This document shows, piece after piece, positions 15,255-25,206 of a DNA stretch of 64,000 bases. Made by a program: the position numbers and the translations under genes. Positions within the stretch are counted from its first letter, which is position 1; the number at the start of each line of letters is the position of its first letter. This DNA comes from an uncultured Pelagibacteraceae bacterium (lineage in GTDB: Bacteria; Pseudomonadota; Alphaproteobacteria; Pelagibacterales; Pelagibacteraceae): the NCBI GenBank assembly GCA_902594335.1, contig CACJLY010000007.1:18506-82505 (forward strand). The letters run 5' to 3'. The notes beneath the pieces were generated by a model, which worked only from the letters and a program-made list of their open reading frames with translations, had not been told where the DNA came from and did no database searches.

Positions 15255-16150
15255 TTACTTTTTTGAAGCTGATAAATTGAAACGTAGTGTTTCTTTTTTG
15301 GAAGTGGAATAATTATAGGTACATTGGTGCACCTTGGAACAATTGATTTTTTTCCGAAAATAATATTTTTATCATAATTTTCAAAGTTTGTTTCAGGATG
15401 AGGATTACCATCATTGATAATAGGCCATGCATCACAAGCTCTATAACCAAATAATATTAAGGGTCTTGATCCGTTGGTATGATTTAAACCTGAACCATGA
15501 ATTGTTCGACAATGAAAGAAAGCAACAGAACCTGCTTTTCCAATTAAAGAAACTGATTTTTTTAAATTAATTTTATTTTTTTTGATATTAATTTTACCTA
15601 CAAAGTAATTATCATTACTATGGTGACTAAATAGCTCTTTTTTGTGAGAACCTTTAATTACTTTTAAAGGACCTCTTTTTTCATCACAATCTTCAAGATA
15701 TATGCCTACTGTAATCAAATCATCATTTGTATGAGGATAAAAAGCAAAGTCCTGATGCCATTCAACTAAACTTCCTTTTTTCTTATTTGATAATTTAAAA
15801 TTTAGTTTACCAAGATGAAATCTTACTGTTCCACCAATAAGCTTTTTTACTATATCTATTATCTTTTTGTTTCTTGATAAATCATAAAATAATTTATTGT
15901 TATTTTGAGGGTTATTTAATCTAAGTATTTCTTTATTTTTTGAAGAGTTACTATTAAATACAAAATGATAATTATTGTAACTTTGGGTTCCACCTTGATC
16001 TTTAATTTTTCTTCTACTGTTCTTTTCCTTAGTTACTATCTTGTTAATAAGTAAATTTAACTTATTGATATCTTTTTTTGAAATAAGCTCTTCTTTTAAT
16101 AAGTAGCCATTCTTTTTGTAGAAATTACTTTCGGATCTTGTGATGCTCAT
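15251..16150 (-). CDS. Phytanoyl-CoA dioxygenase (PhyH) family oxygenase
   Basis: About 299 residues from the ATG at 16150; a TTG two codons upstream is also in frame. Fe(II)/2-oxoglutarate dioxygenase signatures are present: the first iron ligands HxD in VEWHQDFAFYPHTNDD near residue 134, GPLKVIKGSHKKELF near 166, and the distal His with the 2-oxoglutarate Arg in FHCRTIHGSGLNHTNGSRPL near 215-235. Such enzymes hydroxylate small organic molecules. In marine bacteria many PhyH members have unknown substrates. The gene sits at the 3' end of a minus-strand run with azlD/azlC, with only a 9-bp gap. The substrate is unknown. Confidence 0.88.
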   Translation of the reverse strand: MSITRSESNFYKKNGYLLKEELISKKDINKLNLLINKIVTKEKNSRRKIKDQGGTQSYNNYHFVFNSNSSKNKEILRLNNPQNNNKLFYDLSRNKKIIDIVKKLIGGTVRFHLGKLNFKLSNKKKGSLVEWHQDFAFYPHTNDDLITVGIYLEDCDEKRGPLKVIKGSHKKELFSHHSNDNYFVGKINIKKNKINLKKSVSLIGKAGSVAFFHCRTIHGSGLNHTNGSRPLILFGYRACDAWPIINDGNPHPETNFENYDKNIIFGKKSIVPRCTNVPIIIPLPKKKHYVSIYQLQKSN

Positions 16151-16159
16151 TAACAAATT

Positions 16160-16471
16160 TTATAATAAAAATATAATAATCCAATACGAAAATAATCCAG
16201 ATATTATTGTGGCTATTACATTTCTTGAAAAATAACCAACTAGTATAGCAACTATTGCCCCAAAGATTTTAGGATCATTCATTTCTATAAAAGTTCCATA
16301 ATCATTAATAAATATTCCTGGAAATATTATTGCTGGAAATACTGCTGATGGAACATATGCTAATACAGCTTTAACTCTCTCTCCTAATAGATCCCTATCT
16401 ACTAAAGCAACCATAGTCATTCTCATAAAGTAAGTAATTATTCCTGCAATTATAATTGTGAACCAAGTCAT
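16160..16471 (-). CDS. azlD: AzlD-family branched-chain amino acid exporter subunit
   Basis: 103 residues with about four membrane helices, beginning MTWFTIIIAGIITYFMRMTM, the usual AzlD N-terminus, with the conserved AVLAYVPSAVFPAIIFPGIF segment in the middle. AzlD pairs with AzlC to form an exporter for branched-chain or related amino acids in the inner membrane. Its start overlaps the azlC stop by 4 bases, as expected for coupled subunits. Confidence 0.88.
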   Translation of the reverse strand: MTWFTIIIAGIITYFMRMTMVALVDRDLLGERVKAVLAYVPSAVFPAIIFPGIFINDYGTFIEMNDPKIFGAIVAILVGYFSRNVIATIISGLFSYWIIIFLL

Positions 16472-17154
16472 TTTTTTAACCTCAAAACTAACGCAGCAAC
16501 AATTAATGCAATAATAGGTGAAATAATTATGTAGGATTTAAAAGGTGCATCAAAAAATAATAAAGAACTTAATCCACAAGTAATCATAACTATTACATGG
16601 TCTAATTTTTTAATATCTTGAACAACAACTGCAATGAAAGTTAAAGGAACTGCAAATTTTAATCCCAATTCCTCAGGTACAAATGAGCCAAGAATTATTC
16701 CAGCTAATGTAGATATTTGCCAACAAACCCATAGAGTTCCACCACTTCCTAATAAATGATAATGGAGATGCGTTTCATTTCTATTTTTTTGAAAAAACTT
16801 ATTAGATTCTGCAAACCCTTGGTCTACAACTAAATAAGATATTAATAATTTCTTTATAAATGAGAGCTTTTCTAAATATTCAGATAACACGGCCCCATAT
16901 AACAAGTGTCTAGAATTAATTACACCTACTGATGTCACCGCTATTAACGCAGAAGCTCCACCTGAAAGTAATTGTAAAAAGACAATTTGAGAAGCACCCC
17001 CAAAAATAATGATAGACATTGCATAAACTAATACTGGACTAAAACCTAGCTCAATACCAATTGCTCCACATACAATTCCAAAAGGAATTACTGAGAACAT
17101 ATGCGGTGCTACAGCCAATATTCCTTTGGAAAATATTTGTTTTTTAGAGAGCAT
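16468..17154 (-). CDS. azlC: AzlC-family branched-chain amino acid permease
   Basis: 228 residues, the normal AzlC length. The conserved region FGIVCGAIGIELGFSPVLVY near residue 25, then IIFGGASQIVFLQLL near 50, and SRHLLYGAVLSEYL near 82 (the AzlC SRH-LYGA pattern) are clear. Seven or so membrane helices are expected. It forms the large subunit of the AzlCD exporter with the next gene. The stop of the upstream gamma-glutamylcyclotransferase-like gene immediately precedes it, so four or more genes here form one transcript. Confidence 0.9.
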   Translation of the reverse strand: MLSKKQIFSKGILAVAPHMFSVIPFGIVCGAIGIELGFSPVLVYAMSIIIFGGASQIVFLQLLSGGASALIAVTSVGVINSRHLLYGAVLSEYLEKLSFIKKLLISYLVVDQGFAESNKFFQKNRNETHLHYHLLGSGGTLWVCWQISTLAGIILGSFVPEELGLKFAVPLTFIAVVVQDIKKLDHVIVMITCGLSSLLFFDAPFKSYIIISPIIALIVAALVLRLKK

Positions 17155-17562
17155 TTACTTAACTGGTTGTAGAGCTATTTTAAGATATTTGACATCCAAC
17201 TTACAATCTTTGTATCCTCGTTTAACAACATTTAAATACCTTTCAGTTGGATATCTAAATTCTGTTTTATTAACCATTATGTAAGTCATCACTGTCTTAT
17301 TGTAATAGGTAAAATAAAGTTTTTTATAAAGAATTGGATAATCTTCATAAACATCTAGTTTTTTTTCATCACTTTTTGATATTTCAAATAAAGCACCAGG
17401 AACTAATGAATTTTTACTTTTCTCAATGTCAGCAGCTCTATATTTGCTTCTAAAGTTTAATCTATAACCTTTAAGCTCATATTTTTTTAAGAAAATAGAG
17501 TCTTTACATCTCCGTTTCATTTGAAAAAGATTAAGATTACTTCCGTAAGCAAAATATAACAT
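17155..17562 (-). CDS. Gamma-glutamylcyclotransferase-like (AIG2/GGCT fold) protein
   Basis: 135 residues. The N-terminal MLYFAYGSNLNLFQMKRRC holds the substrate-binding YGSNL motif of the family. VPGALFEISKSDEKKLDVYE near residue 75 supplies the acidic residue expected for catalysis (Glu in the YEDYP segment). Members cleave gamma-glutamyl amines or amino acids to 5-oxoproline. It lies between cinA-like and azlC genes with 0- to 1-base spacing. A link with the adjacent amino acid exporter (peptide or glutathione turnover) is possible but not shown. Confidence 0.8.
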   Translation of the reverse strand: MLYFAYGSNLNLFQMKRRCKDSIFLKKYELKGYRLNFRSKYRAADIEKSKNSLVPGALFEISKSDEKKLDVYEDYPILYKKLYFTYYNKTVMTYIMVNKTEFRYPTERYLNVVKRGYKDCKLDVKYLKIALQPVK

Positions 17563-18314
17563 TACTCTAGTTCAACAATTTTAATATTTTTTGCTTTTAC
17601 AAAATCAAGGATTAGTGAATTACATAAGTTTATTTTATCTTGATCTTTTGATCTTAATACAATTGATACACCTAATTTACCTTGTCTAAAAAAAGGATAA
17701 CTACCAATTTCTACATCTTTATTATTATCTTGAACATCAGTTAATGAGCTTGCTATTTCGCTTTCATAAGTCATCAAATTTATTGTCTTACTAAGAATTG
17801 GATCGCCACCGACTAATACATTGCCAAGTCCACCAATCATTGCTTTTAATATCGATGGAACACCTGGAAGAGAAAAAACATTTTCTACGTAAAATCCTGG
17901 AGCGCCACTAGTTGGATTTAAAATTAAATTAGCTGTAACTGGCATCTTTGCCATTTTCTGTCTTCCATCATTAAAGTTACCTGGCTCATAGTATTTTTCT
18001 AAAATAGCAAAAGCCTCTTTATGAAATCCATATTCAATATTGAAAGCTTTTGATATTGATTCTGCAGTTATGTCATCATGTGTTGGTCCAATACCACCTG
18101 TAGTAAACACATAGTTGTATTTAACTCTTAACTCATGAACAGTATCTATAATAGTTTTTTCCACATCAGGAATTACTCTTACCTCTCCAACAGAAATTCC
18201 AAGAGAATTAAGCCAAGTAGCTAAGGTACTTGTATTCAAATCTTTTGTTCTGCCTGATAATACCTCATTACCTATAATGATAATTGCTGCAGATATTTCT
18301 TTTTTATTAGTCAT
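17562..18314 (-). CDS. CinA N-terminal-type molybdopterin-binding-fold protein
   Basis: About 250 residues. The ATG at 18314 is chosen because it yields MTNKKEISAAIIIIGNEVLS, the family's true N-terminus; a longer frame to 18368 would run into sfsA on the other strand. Motifs are IIGNEVLSGRTKDLN, TTGGIGPTHDDITAES near residue 75, and NPTSGAPGFYVENVFSLPGV near 132. This is the MoaB/CinA-N (COG1058) domain without the C-terminal nicotinamide-nucleotide amidase domain. Relatives hydrolyse ADP-ribose or related pyrophosphates in NAD repair, but the exact activity of the stand-alone form is not certain. The gene is divergent from sfsA with only 22 bp between start codons. Confidence 0.85.
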   Translation of the reverse strand: MTNKKEISAAIIIIGNEVLSGRTKDLNTSTLATWLNSLGISVGEVRVIPDVEKTIIDTVHELRVKYNYVFTTGGIGPTHDDITAESISKAFNIEYGFHKEAFAILEKYYEPGNFNDGRQKMAKMPVTANLILNPTSGAPGFYVENVFSLPGVPSILKAMIGGLGNVLVGGDPILSKTINLMTYESEIASSLTDVQDNNKDVEIGSYPFFRQGKLGVSIVLRSKDQDKINLCNSLILDFVKAKNIKIVELE

Positions 18315-18336
18315 TTCTAAATATAAATAAAATTTT

Positions 18337-19023
18337 ATGAAATTTACCAACACTTTATTAAAAGGCAAATTACAACGGAGATATAAGAGATTTTTCGCAG
18401 ATATAGAAGTAAATAATAAAACTGTTGTAGCACATTGTCCAAATACAGGCTCTATGATGGGTTTATTAGATCAAGGTAATGTGGCTTGGATTAGTGAACA
18501 CAATGATCCAAAGCGAAAATTAAAATTTACACTTGAGATGATAAAAGTAAAAAAAAGAATAATTGGGGTAAATACTCATAGAGCAAATAGAATTGTCGAA
18601 CATGCTTTAGAAAATAAATTAATAAAAGAATTTAATACAATTAAAAATATACGAGCTGAATTTAAGTACTCTGATGATACTAGATTTGACTTTTTGTGTG
18701 ATAAGAAAATATTAGAAGTAAAGAATACTACGTTAATGAGAGAAGATGATATTGCAGAATTTCCAGATGCTATTACATCTAGGGGTACAAAACACCTCCA
18801 AAAGTTAAAGGAATCAATTAAAAAAGGATATAAGCCTTATGTCTTATTTTTAACTCAAATTCAGGGTATAAATAATTTTAGAATAGCAAAAGATATAGAC
18901 TTTACTTATTATAAAGAATATTTAGATGCTAAAAAATCTGGTGTAAGCTTTCTTGCTTACAGATGCAGTTTAAATTCTAAAGAAATTAAAATTGAAAAAA
19001 AAATAAAAATTATAGATGAGTAA
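18337..19023 (+). CDS. sfsA: SfsA-family DNA-binding/nuclease-fold protein
   Basis: 228 residues, the typical SfsA length. The OB-like N-terminal part contains LKGKLQRRYKRFFADIEVNN and HCPNTGSMMGLLDQGN. The C-terminal restriction-endonuclease-like core has FDFLCDKKILEVKNTTLMRE with the acidic and Lys residues of a nuclease-type site, and PDAITSRGTKHLQKL. The family is annotated as sugar-fermentation stimulation protein, but its real activity is unresolved. It opens a long plus-strand operon, and its stop overlaps the start of map by 8 bases. Confidence 0.9.
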   Translation: MKFTNTLLKGKLQRRYKRFFADIEVNNKTVVAHCPNTGSMMGLLDQGNVAWISEHNDPKRKLKFTLEMIKVKKRIIGVNTHRANRIVEHALENKLIKEFNTIKNIRAEFKYSDDTRFDFLCDKKILEVKNTTLMREDDIAEFPDAITSRGTKHLQKLKESIKKGYKPYVLFLTQIQGINNFRIAKDIDFTYYKEYLDAKKSGVSFLAYRCSLNSKEIKIEKKIKIIDE

Positions 19024-19786
19024 TTATTCAGAAAAATTTGAAAAAATGAGAATTGCTGGGAAACTTGCATCTAGAACTTTAGACATGCTCACAGAAGAAG
19101 TTAAGGAAGGTGTTACAACAGATAAAATTGATCAATTGGGTTATGAGTTTATAAGAGACAATGGTGGGCACTCTGCTCCACTATACTACAGAGGTTTTAA
19201 AAAATCTTTATGCACATCTTTAAACCATGTTGTTTGCCATGGCATTCCTTCTGATAGAGTTTTGAATGAGGGAGATGCTGTTAACATAGATGTAACTGCA
19301 ATAGTTAATGAGTACTATGGTGACACAAGTAGAATGTTTACCATTGGGGAAATACCAGTAAAAGCTAAAAATTTAATAGAAACAACTTACGAATCTATGA
19401 TGAGAGGAATTAAAATTCTTAAACCAGGAGTAAAATTGGGAGATATTGGATTTGAAATTCAATCCTTTGTTGAAGAAAGAGGTTTTTCAGTTGTTAGAGA
19501 TTTTTGTGGTCACGGTATTAGCAATACTTTTCATGAGCAACCTAATATTCTTCATTATGGTAAGAAAAATACAGGTCACGAACTAACACCTGGTATGACC
19601 TTTACAATAGAACCTATGATAAATGTTGGAAAGTTAGACGTAAAAGTACTTAATGATGGGTGGACAGCAGTTACAAAGGATAAGTCTTTATCAGCACAAT
19701 TTGAGCATACCATAGGAATAACAGAAGACTCTTATGAAATTTTTACAGAATCTGTTAAAGGTTATAAGAGGCCTCCATATAATTAA
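19016..19786 (+). CDS. map: Methionine aminopeptidase, type I
   Basis: 256 residues, the standard short type I enzyme. It removes the initiator Met from nascent proteins in the cytoplasm using two metal ions. All five ligands are in place: Asp in NIDVTAIVNEYYGDTSRMF (two Asp), His in FCGHGISNTFHEQP, Glu in TFTIEPMINVG, and Glu in AQFEHTIGIT. Start ATG at 19016 lies inside the end of sfsA. The stop shares bases with the purB start, so map is embedded in the purine operon. Confidence 0.96.
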   Translation: MSNYSEKFEKMRIAGKLASRTLDMLTEEVKEGVTTDKIDQLGYEFIRDNGGHSAPLYYRGFKKSLCTSLNHVVCHGIPSDRVLNEGDAVNIDVTAIVNEYYGDTSRMFTIGEIPVKAKNLIETTYESMMRGIKILKPGVKLGDIGFEIQSFVEERGFSVVRDFCGHGISNTFHEQPNILHYGKKNTGHELTPGMTFTIEPMINVGKLDVKVLNDGWTAVTKDKSLSAQFEHTIGITEDSYEIFTESVKGYKRPPYN

Positions 19787-21078
19787 TGATAACACGATAC
19801 TCTAGAAAAGAACTTACAGATATTTGGTCCGAACATAATAAATATCAAATATGGTTAGATGTAGAGATTGCTGCGGCTGAAGGAATGGAAAAATTAGGAA
19901 CTATTCCAAAAGGTGTCGCAAGTGCAGTTAGAAAAAAAGCTAAAATTAATGTTAAAAGAATTCACAATATTGAAGCTAAAGTTAAACATGATGTAATAGC
20001 TTTTCTAACTTCTGTTACTGAAAAAGTTGGAATTAAAGCAAGATATTTACACCAAGGAATGACGTCATCAGATGTGGTGGATACAAGTTTTAATATTCAA
20101 TTAGTTCAGTCTGGTAAAATTTTAGTAAAAGATATTGATCAAATTTTAAAAGTTTTAAGATCTAAGGCGAAAAAATATAAATTCACACCATGTATGGGTA
20201 GAAGTCACGGTATTCATGCAGAACCAATTACTTTTGGACTTAAATTAGCGTCTTTCTACGAAGAGTTTAAAAGAAATAGAAAAAGATTAATTAGTGCAAT
20301 AGATGAAATTTCAACTTGTGCAATATCTGGTGCTGTTGGCACATTTGCCAACATTAATCCCAATGTAGAGAAACATGTTGCTATAAAACTTGGATTAAAA
20401 GTCGAACCTGTATCTTCTCAAGTTATTCCAAGAGATAGACATGCATATTACTTCTCGGTTTTAGGAATTATAGCTGGATCAATTGAAAGAGTTTCAACAG
20501 AAATAAGACACTTACAAAGAACTGAAGTTTATGAATTGCAGGAGTTTTTCTCAAAAAAACAAAAAGGTTCAAGTGCAATGCCACATAAAAAAAATCCAAT
20601 ATTAAGTGAAAACTTAACGGGACTAGCAAGAATGATTAGAAGCTATACGCTACCAGCGTTGGAGAATATTGCTTTATGGCATGAAAGAGATATCTCACAT
20701 TCAAGTGTTGAAAGGAATATTGGACCAGATGCAAATATCACATTAGATTTTGCTTTAGTAAGATTAGCTAGCTTATTAGATAAAATGATCGTCTATCCTA
20801 AGAAAATGCTTAATAATCTTAATATCACAAAAGGTACAATTTTCTCACAAGAATTAATGTTGGAGCTAACTAAATCAGGCTTAAGTAGAGAAAACTCTTA
20901 TAGATTAGTGCAAGCTCATGCCAAAAAATGCATAGCAGATAATCTCAATCTTTTAGATGTTGTTATGACTGACAAAAACATTACATCTAGAATATCAAGC
21001 AAGAAAATGAAAAAAATATTTGATTATTCTTCACACTTTAAGAATGTTAATTTAATTTTCAATAGGGTCTTCAAATAA
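19786..21078 (+). CDS. purB: Adenylosuccinate lyase
   Basis: 430 residues. It cleaves SAICAR and adenylosuccinate in purine synthesis. The signature loop is KGSSAMPHKKNPILSENLTG near residue 262. Other landmarks are HQGMTSSDVVDTSF near 88, and GRSHGIHAEPITFGLK near 139 with the catalytic His. The gene overlaps map and purC by one base on each side. The order purB-purC-purS-purQ-purL places consecutive and related steps of the de novo pathway on one transcript. Confidence 0.97.
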   Translation: MITRYSRKELTDIWSEHNKYQIWLDVEIAAAEGMEKLGTIPKGVASAVRKKAKINVKRIHNIEAKVKHDVIAFLTSVTEKVGIKARYLHQGMTSSDVVDTSFNIQLVQSGKILVKDIDQILKVLRSKAKKYKFTPCMGRSHGIHAEPITFGLKLASFYEEFKRNRKRLISAIDEISTCAISGAVGTFANINPNVEKHVAIKLGLKVEPVSSQVIPRDRHAYYFSVLGIIAGSIERVSTEIRHLQRTEVYELQEFFSKKQKGSSAMPHKKNPILSENLTGLARMIRSYTLPALENIALWHERDISHSSVERNIGPDANITLDFALVRLASLLDKMIVYPKKMLNNLNITKGTIFSQELMLELTKSGLSRENSYRLVQAHAKKCIADNLNLLDVVMTDKNITSRISSKKMKKIFDYSSHFKNVNLIFNRVFK

Positions 21079-21863
21079 TGAAAAAGGGTAAAAAGTTATA
21101 CGAAGGTAAAGCTAAAATAATCTATGCTAGCAATGATAAAAATTTAGTAATTCAACATTTCAAAGATGATGCCACAGCTTTTAATAATCAAAAAAAGGAT
21201 ATCATTGAGGGAAAAGGAATTTTAAATAATAGAATTTCAGAACATGTTCTAACTCAATTAAGTAATGTTGGAATAAAAAATCATTTAGTTAAAAGACTTA
21301 ATATGAGAGAACAGCTTGTTAAGTTAGTTGAAATTATACCAATTGAATTTGTTGTAAGAAATATAGCAACAGGATCATTAACAAAGAGATTAGGAATAGA
21401 AGATGGAACTGTACTTGATTATCCATTAGTTGAGTATTGTTTAAAGAATGACGATTTAGGAGACCCATTAGTAAGTAGAGAACATATCCTGGCGTTTAAA
21501 TGGATGGACGTTTTTGAGTTAGACTTTATCTACGAAGAAGTTAGAAGAATAAATGACTTTCTTCAAGGGATGTTTAGAGGTGTTGGAATAAAATTAGTAG
21601 ATTTTAAAGTTGAATTTGGAAGATGTGAAACTGACGGAAGAAAAGAAGTTATGTTAGCAGATGAAATTAGTCCTGATACATGCAGACTATGGGATATGAG
21701 AACAGATAAAAAACTAGATAAAGATAGATTTAGAAATAACCTAGGAAACTTAGTTGAAGCTTATCAAGAAGTTGCCATAAGACTTAATATATTGCATGAA
21801 CAGTCAAACATAAGACCATTAACTTATCCTAAACCAAAGGCAGTAAAAATTAAGAAAAAATGA
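21078..21863 (+). CDS. purC: SAICAR synthetase
   Basis: 261 residues. It ligates aspartate to CAIR with ATP. The N-terminal GKKLYEGKAKIIYASNDKNL is the classical PurC start, followed by FKDDATAFNNQKK, VEIIPIEFVVRNIATGSL near residue 90, and the C-terminal VDFKVEFGRC and LADEISPDTCRLWD motifs near 175-215. It overlaps purB by one base and purS by 4 bases. Confidence 0.97.
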   Translation: MKKGKKLYEGKAKIIYASNDKNLVIQHFKDDATAFNNQKKDIIEGKGILNNRISEHVLTQLSNVGIKNHLVKRLNMREQLVKLVEIIPIEFVVRNIATGSLTKRLGIEDGTVLDYPLVEYCLKNDDLGDPLVSREHILAFKWMDVFELDFIYEEVRRINDFLQGMFRGVGIKLVDFKVEFGRCETDGRKEVMLADEISPDTCRLWDMRTDKKLDKDRFRNNLGNLVEAYQEVAIRLNILHEQSNIRPLTYPKPKAVKIKKK

Positions 21864-22093
21864 AGGTAAAAGTAATAGTCACTTTAAAAAATGGAGTACT
21901 AGATCCACAAGGTAAAGCAATTCAGCAAACTTTAAATGGAATGACTTTTGATAATGTTTCAGAGGTCAGACAAGGTAAATATTTTGACATTGAGGTAAAT
22001 GAGAGTGATGAAAGTAAAGCTAAATCGCAAGTAGAGGAAATGTGTAAAAAGCTTCTAGCAAATCTAGTTATTGAGGATTATAAAATCTTGTAA
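21860..22093 (+). CDS. purS: FGAM synthase subunit PurS
   Basis: 77 residues, normal for PurS. It has the short ferredoxin-like pattern VKVIVTLKNGVLDPQGKAIQ, then LNGMTFDNVSEVRQGKYFDI. It bridges PurQ and PurL in the three-part formylglycinamidine ribonucleotide synthase. The start overlaps the purC stop, and purQ begins 7 bp downstream. Its presence explains why PurL here is the short form. Confidence 0.95.
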   Translation: MKVKVIVTLKNGVLDPQGKAIQQTLNGMTFDNVSEVRQGKYFDIEVNESDESKAKSQVEEMCKKLLANLVIEDYKIL

Positions 22094-22100
22094 CTACTGA

Positions 22101-22781
22101 ATGAAATCATCTGTAATTATATTCCCTGGTTCAAATTGCGATAGAGATATGAATGTGGCTCTTAATAAATTTGGATTTAAAAATCAAATGGTCTGGCACA
22201 ACGATGCTGAAATTCCCAAAAGTGATTTAATTGTACTTCCTGGAGGTTTTTCTTATGGTGATTATCTTAGATGTGGGAGTATTGCTGGTAAATCTAGAAT
22301 TATTAAGTCTGTGGTTAATTTTGCAAATTCTGGGGGATTGGTGCTTGGTATCTGTAATGGTTTTCAAATACTAACTGAAACAGGTCTACTTCCTGGAATA
22401 CTTCAGCAAAATAAATACCTAAACTTTATTTGTAAAAATGTTTTTGTAAAAATTAAAAATAAAGAAAATAAATATTTTAAAAATATTAACAAAGAAGTTT
22501 TAGAGCTTCATATTGCTCATAATGAAGGAAATTATTTTTGTTCAAAAGATGAATTAAAATCAATAGAAGATAATGGGCAAATAGCCGTTACCTATTGCGA
22601 CGATAAAGGGAATGAAGACGAATATAATAATCCAAATGGGGCTATTAAAAATATAGCTGGAATATTCAATAAAGATAAAAATATTTTGGGTATGATGCCT
22701 CATCCAGAGAGAATGATTGATCCTTTTCTTTCGGGAGAAGACGGATCACTATTTTTTGAAAATTTAATAGGTAACGTGTAA
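22101..22781 (+). CDS. purQ: FGAM synthase glutaminase subunit PurQ
   Basis: 226 residues, class I glutamine amidotransferase. The nucleophile Cys lies in [20 protein letters not shown] near residue 88. The catalytic His-Glu pair is in [10 protein letters not shown] near 197, and [15 protein letters not shown] marks the oxyanion-loop region. It supplies ammonia to PurL. Start ATG at 22101 and a stop shared with the purL start (22781). Confidence 0.97.
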   Translation: MKSSVIIFPGSNCDRDMNVALNKFGFKNQMVWHNDAEIPKSDLIVLPGGFSYGDYLRCGSIAGKSRIIKSVVNFANSGGLVLGICNGFQILTETGLLPGILQQNKYLNFICKNVFVKIKNKENKYFKNINKEVLELHIAHNEGNYFCSKDELKSIEDNGQIAVTYCDDKGNEDEYNNPNGAIKNIAGIFNKDKNILGMMPHPERMIDPFLSGEDGSLFFENLIGNV

Positions 22782-24976
22782 TGAATGAAGTTAATGAACA
22801 AATAGCAATCGATCATGGATTGAAGATAGATGAATATAAAAAAATTTGTGATCTATTAAAAAGAACTCCAAATATAACAGAATTAGGTGTTTTTTCAGCA
22901 ATGTGGAATGAACACTGTTCTTATAAATCATCTAGAAGACATCTTAAAAAATTACATACTAAGGGTGATCAAGTTATCCAAGGTCCAGGAGAAAATGCTG
23001 GCGTTGTTGATATTGAAGATGATGATGCAATTGTATTTAAGATAGAAAGTCATAACCACCCTTCATTTATTGAGCCCTATCAAGGTGCAGCAACAGGTGT
23101 TGGTGGAATTATGAGAGATGTATTTACTATGGGTGCAAGACCTATTGCAAATTTAAATTCAATTCACTTTGGATCAATTGATCATGAAAAAACTAGAAAT
23201 CTATTAAGAGGGGTTGTTAAAGGTATTGGTGGATATGGTAATTGTATTGGTGTTCCGACAATTGCTGGCCAAACATGCTTTGACGAGTCTTATAATGGAA
23301 ACATTCTAGTCAATGCGATGACATTAGGTTTGGTAAATAAGAATAAAATATTTTACTCTAAAGCTGCTGGAGTTGATAAGCCTGTTATATATGTAGGGTC
23401 AAAAACAGGAAGAGACGGAATTCATGGTGCAAGTATGGCATCAGCTATTTTCGATGATAAAATAGAGGAAAAGAAACCAACAGTTCAAGTTGGAGATCCA
23501 TTTACAGAAAAACTACTTTTAGAGGCTTGTTTAGAATTAATGGGAGGTAAATCAATAATATCAATTCAGGACATGGGTGCAGCTGGACTAACTTCATCAA
23601 GTATTGAAATGGCATCAAAAGGTGATTTGGGTATTAAAATTGATTTAACAAAAGTACCTTGTAGAGAAGAAAATATGACACCTTATGAAATAATGCTTTC
23701 AGAAAGCCAAGAGAGAATGTTAATTGTATTAGAGGCTGGAAAAGAAGATGAAGCAAAAAAAATATTTGATAAGTGGAACTTAGATTTTGCAGTTATTGGA
23801 AAAACAACCAATAGTAAAAATATAGAATTATTTTTTGAAAATAAAAAAGTTGCTGAAATTCCGATAGATTTTTTAGCTGAAAATGCTCCAATGTACGATC
23901 GTAAATGGATAAAAGCTAAATTACCTAAAGAAAACAATTTTTCAAAAGATGATTTTAAGTCTTTGAAATTAAGTGATTGTTTAAATAAAATCTTAACTGA
24001 CCCAAACATTGCAGATAAAGAATGGATATGGAACCAATATGATCACACGGTTATGGGAGATACTATACAAAAACCAGGTGGTAATGCAGGTGTAGTAAGA
24101 GTACATGGAACTAATAAAGCAGTGGCTGCAGCAGTAGACTCATCAGCTACTTATTGTCATGCTCATCCATTAACAGGAGGAAAACAAGTGGTTTGTGAAA
24201 GTTGGAGGAATATGATTTCTGTTGGAGCTAAACCAATAGCAATTACAAATTGCCTTAATTTTGGAAATCCAGAAAAAGAAAAAAATATGGGAGAGTTTGT
24301 TGAATGTGTTGAGGGAATTACAGAAGCTTCAAAATATTTAAATTACCCAGTAGTTTCAGGAAATGTCTCTTTCTATAATGAAACAAAAGATAAGGGAATT
24401 AAGCCTACTCCATCTATTGGAGGTATTGGACTATTATCAGATTATAAAAAGATGGTTACAATGGAATTAAAAAATGATGGAAATTATCTATTAATAATTG
24501 GTAAAACAGAAGGTCATTTAGATCAATCAATATTTGCAAAAAATATTTTGTCTAATCATAATGGACCTCCTCCAGAAATTAATTTATTTAATGAAAAACA
24601 AAATGGGATGAGTATTTTAAATTTAAAAAATAAAAATTTAATTGAGACTTGTCATGATGTTTCCTTAGGGGGAATTTTAACTGCTATTTCAAAAATGAGT
24701 ATAAAAGGAAATAAAGGAGTAAAAATATTTCCAATTGAAGGTTTAGTAAATAAATTTGAATATTTTTTTGGAGAGGACCAAGGAAGATATATAATAGAAA
24801 TAAAGCCTGGAAATTTAGAAAATGTTGAAAAAATACTTAAAAAAGATTCAATCCATTTTGATAAATTAGGTATAGTAGAAAGTGATAAGATTACTTATGG
24901 AAATGACCTTAAAATATCAATTGGAGATATTAAAGAAGGCTATAAAAAATGGCTAAATGAATATATGGTTAACTGA
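22781..24976 (+). CDS. purL: FGAM synthase catalytic subunit PurL (small form)
   Basis: 731 residues, the small PurL that needs PurS and PurQ. It converts FGAR to FGAM with ATP. Motifs are [18 protein letters not shown] near residue 41, [11 protein letters not shown] near 67, [10 protein letters not shown] near 84, [18 protein letters not shown] near 101, and the second AIRS-type half with [12 protein letters not shown] near 430. The stop overlaps the bolA start by one base. Confidence 0.97.
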   Translation: MNEVNEQIAIDHGLKIDEYKKICDLLKRTPNITELGVFSAMWNEHCSYKSSRRHLKKLHTKGDQVIQGPGENAGVVDIEDDDAIVFKIESHNHPSFIEPYQGAATGVGGIMRDVFTMGARPIANLNSIHFGSIDHEKTRNLLRGVVKGIGGYGNCIGVPTIAGQTCFDESYNGNILVNAMTLGLVNKNKIFYSKAAGVDKPVIYVGSKTGRDGIHGASMASAIFDDKIEEKKPTVQVGDPFTEKLLLEACLELMGGKSIISIQDMGAAGLTSSSIEMASKGDLGIKIDLTKVPCREENMTPYEIMLSESQERMLIVLEAGKEDEAKKIFDKWNLDFAVIGKTTNSKNIELFFENKKVAEIPIDFLAENAPMYDRKWIKAKLPKENNFSKDDFKSLKLSDCLNKILTDPNIADKEWIWNQYDHTVMGDTIQKPGGNAGVVRVHGTNKAVAAAVDSSATYCHAHPLTGGKQVVCESWRNMISVGAKPIAITNCLNFGNPEKEKNMGEFVECVEGITEASKYLNYPVVSGNVSFYNETKDKGIKPTPSIGGIGLLSDYKKMVTMELKNDGNYLLIIGKTEGHLDQSIFAKNILSNHNGPPPEINLFNEKQNGMSILNLKNKNLIETCHDVSLGGILTAISKMSIKGNKGVKIFPIEGLVNKFEYFFGEDQGRYIIEIKPGNLENVEKILKKDSIHFDKLGIVESDKITYGNDLKISIGDIKEGYKKWLNEYMVN

Positions 24977-25206
24977 TGGCAATGGATTTAAAAGAAATAG
25001 AAAGCTTAATAAAAGAAGCACTGCCTGATGCAAAAATTGAAATTCAAGATCTTGCAGGCGATGGTAATCATTATTCAGCTACAGTAATTTCGTCGCAATT
25101 TGCAGGAAAAAGTAAAATTCAGCAGCACAAAATGGTATATAATTCACTTAAAGGCAAAATGGGAAATGAGTTGCACGCATTAGCTGTTAAAACAAAGGAG
25201 AACTAA
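24976..25206 (+). CDS. bolA: BolA-family protein
   Basis: 76 residues with the BolA alpha-beta fold: LIKEALPDAKIEIQDLAGDG, NHYSATVISSQFAGKSKIQQ and HKMVYNSLKGKMGNELHALA, where the C-terminal His is the usual iron-sulfur ligand. BolA proteins pair with monothiol CGFS glutaredoxins to bind a 2Fe-2S cluster. The next gene is exactly such a glutaredoxin, starting immediately after the stop, which makes the functional pairing strong. The transcript also includes the purine genes. Confidence 0.92.
   Translation: MAMDLKEIESLIKEALPDAKIEIQDLAGDGNHYSATVISSQFAGKSKIQQHKMVYNSLKGKMGNELHALAVKTKEN

Noticed and set aside
18315..18368. Longer N-terminus for the CinA-like protein
   Set aside because: It would overlap the start of sfsA on the other strand and adds residues not seen in the family; the ATG at 18314 gives the standard start.
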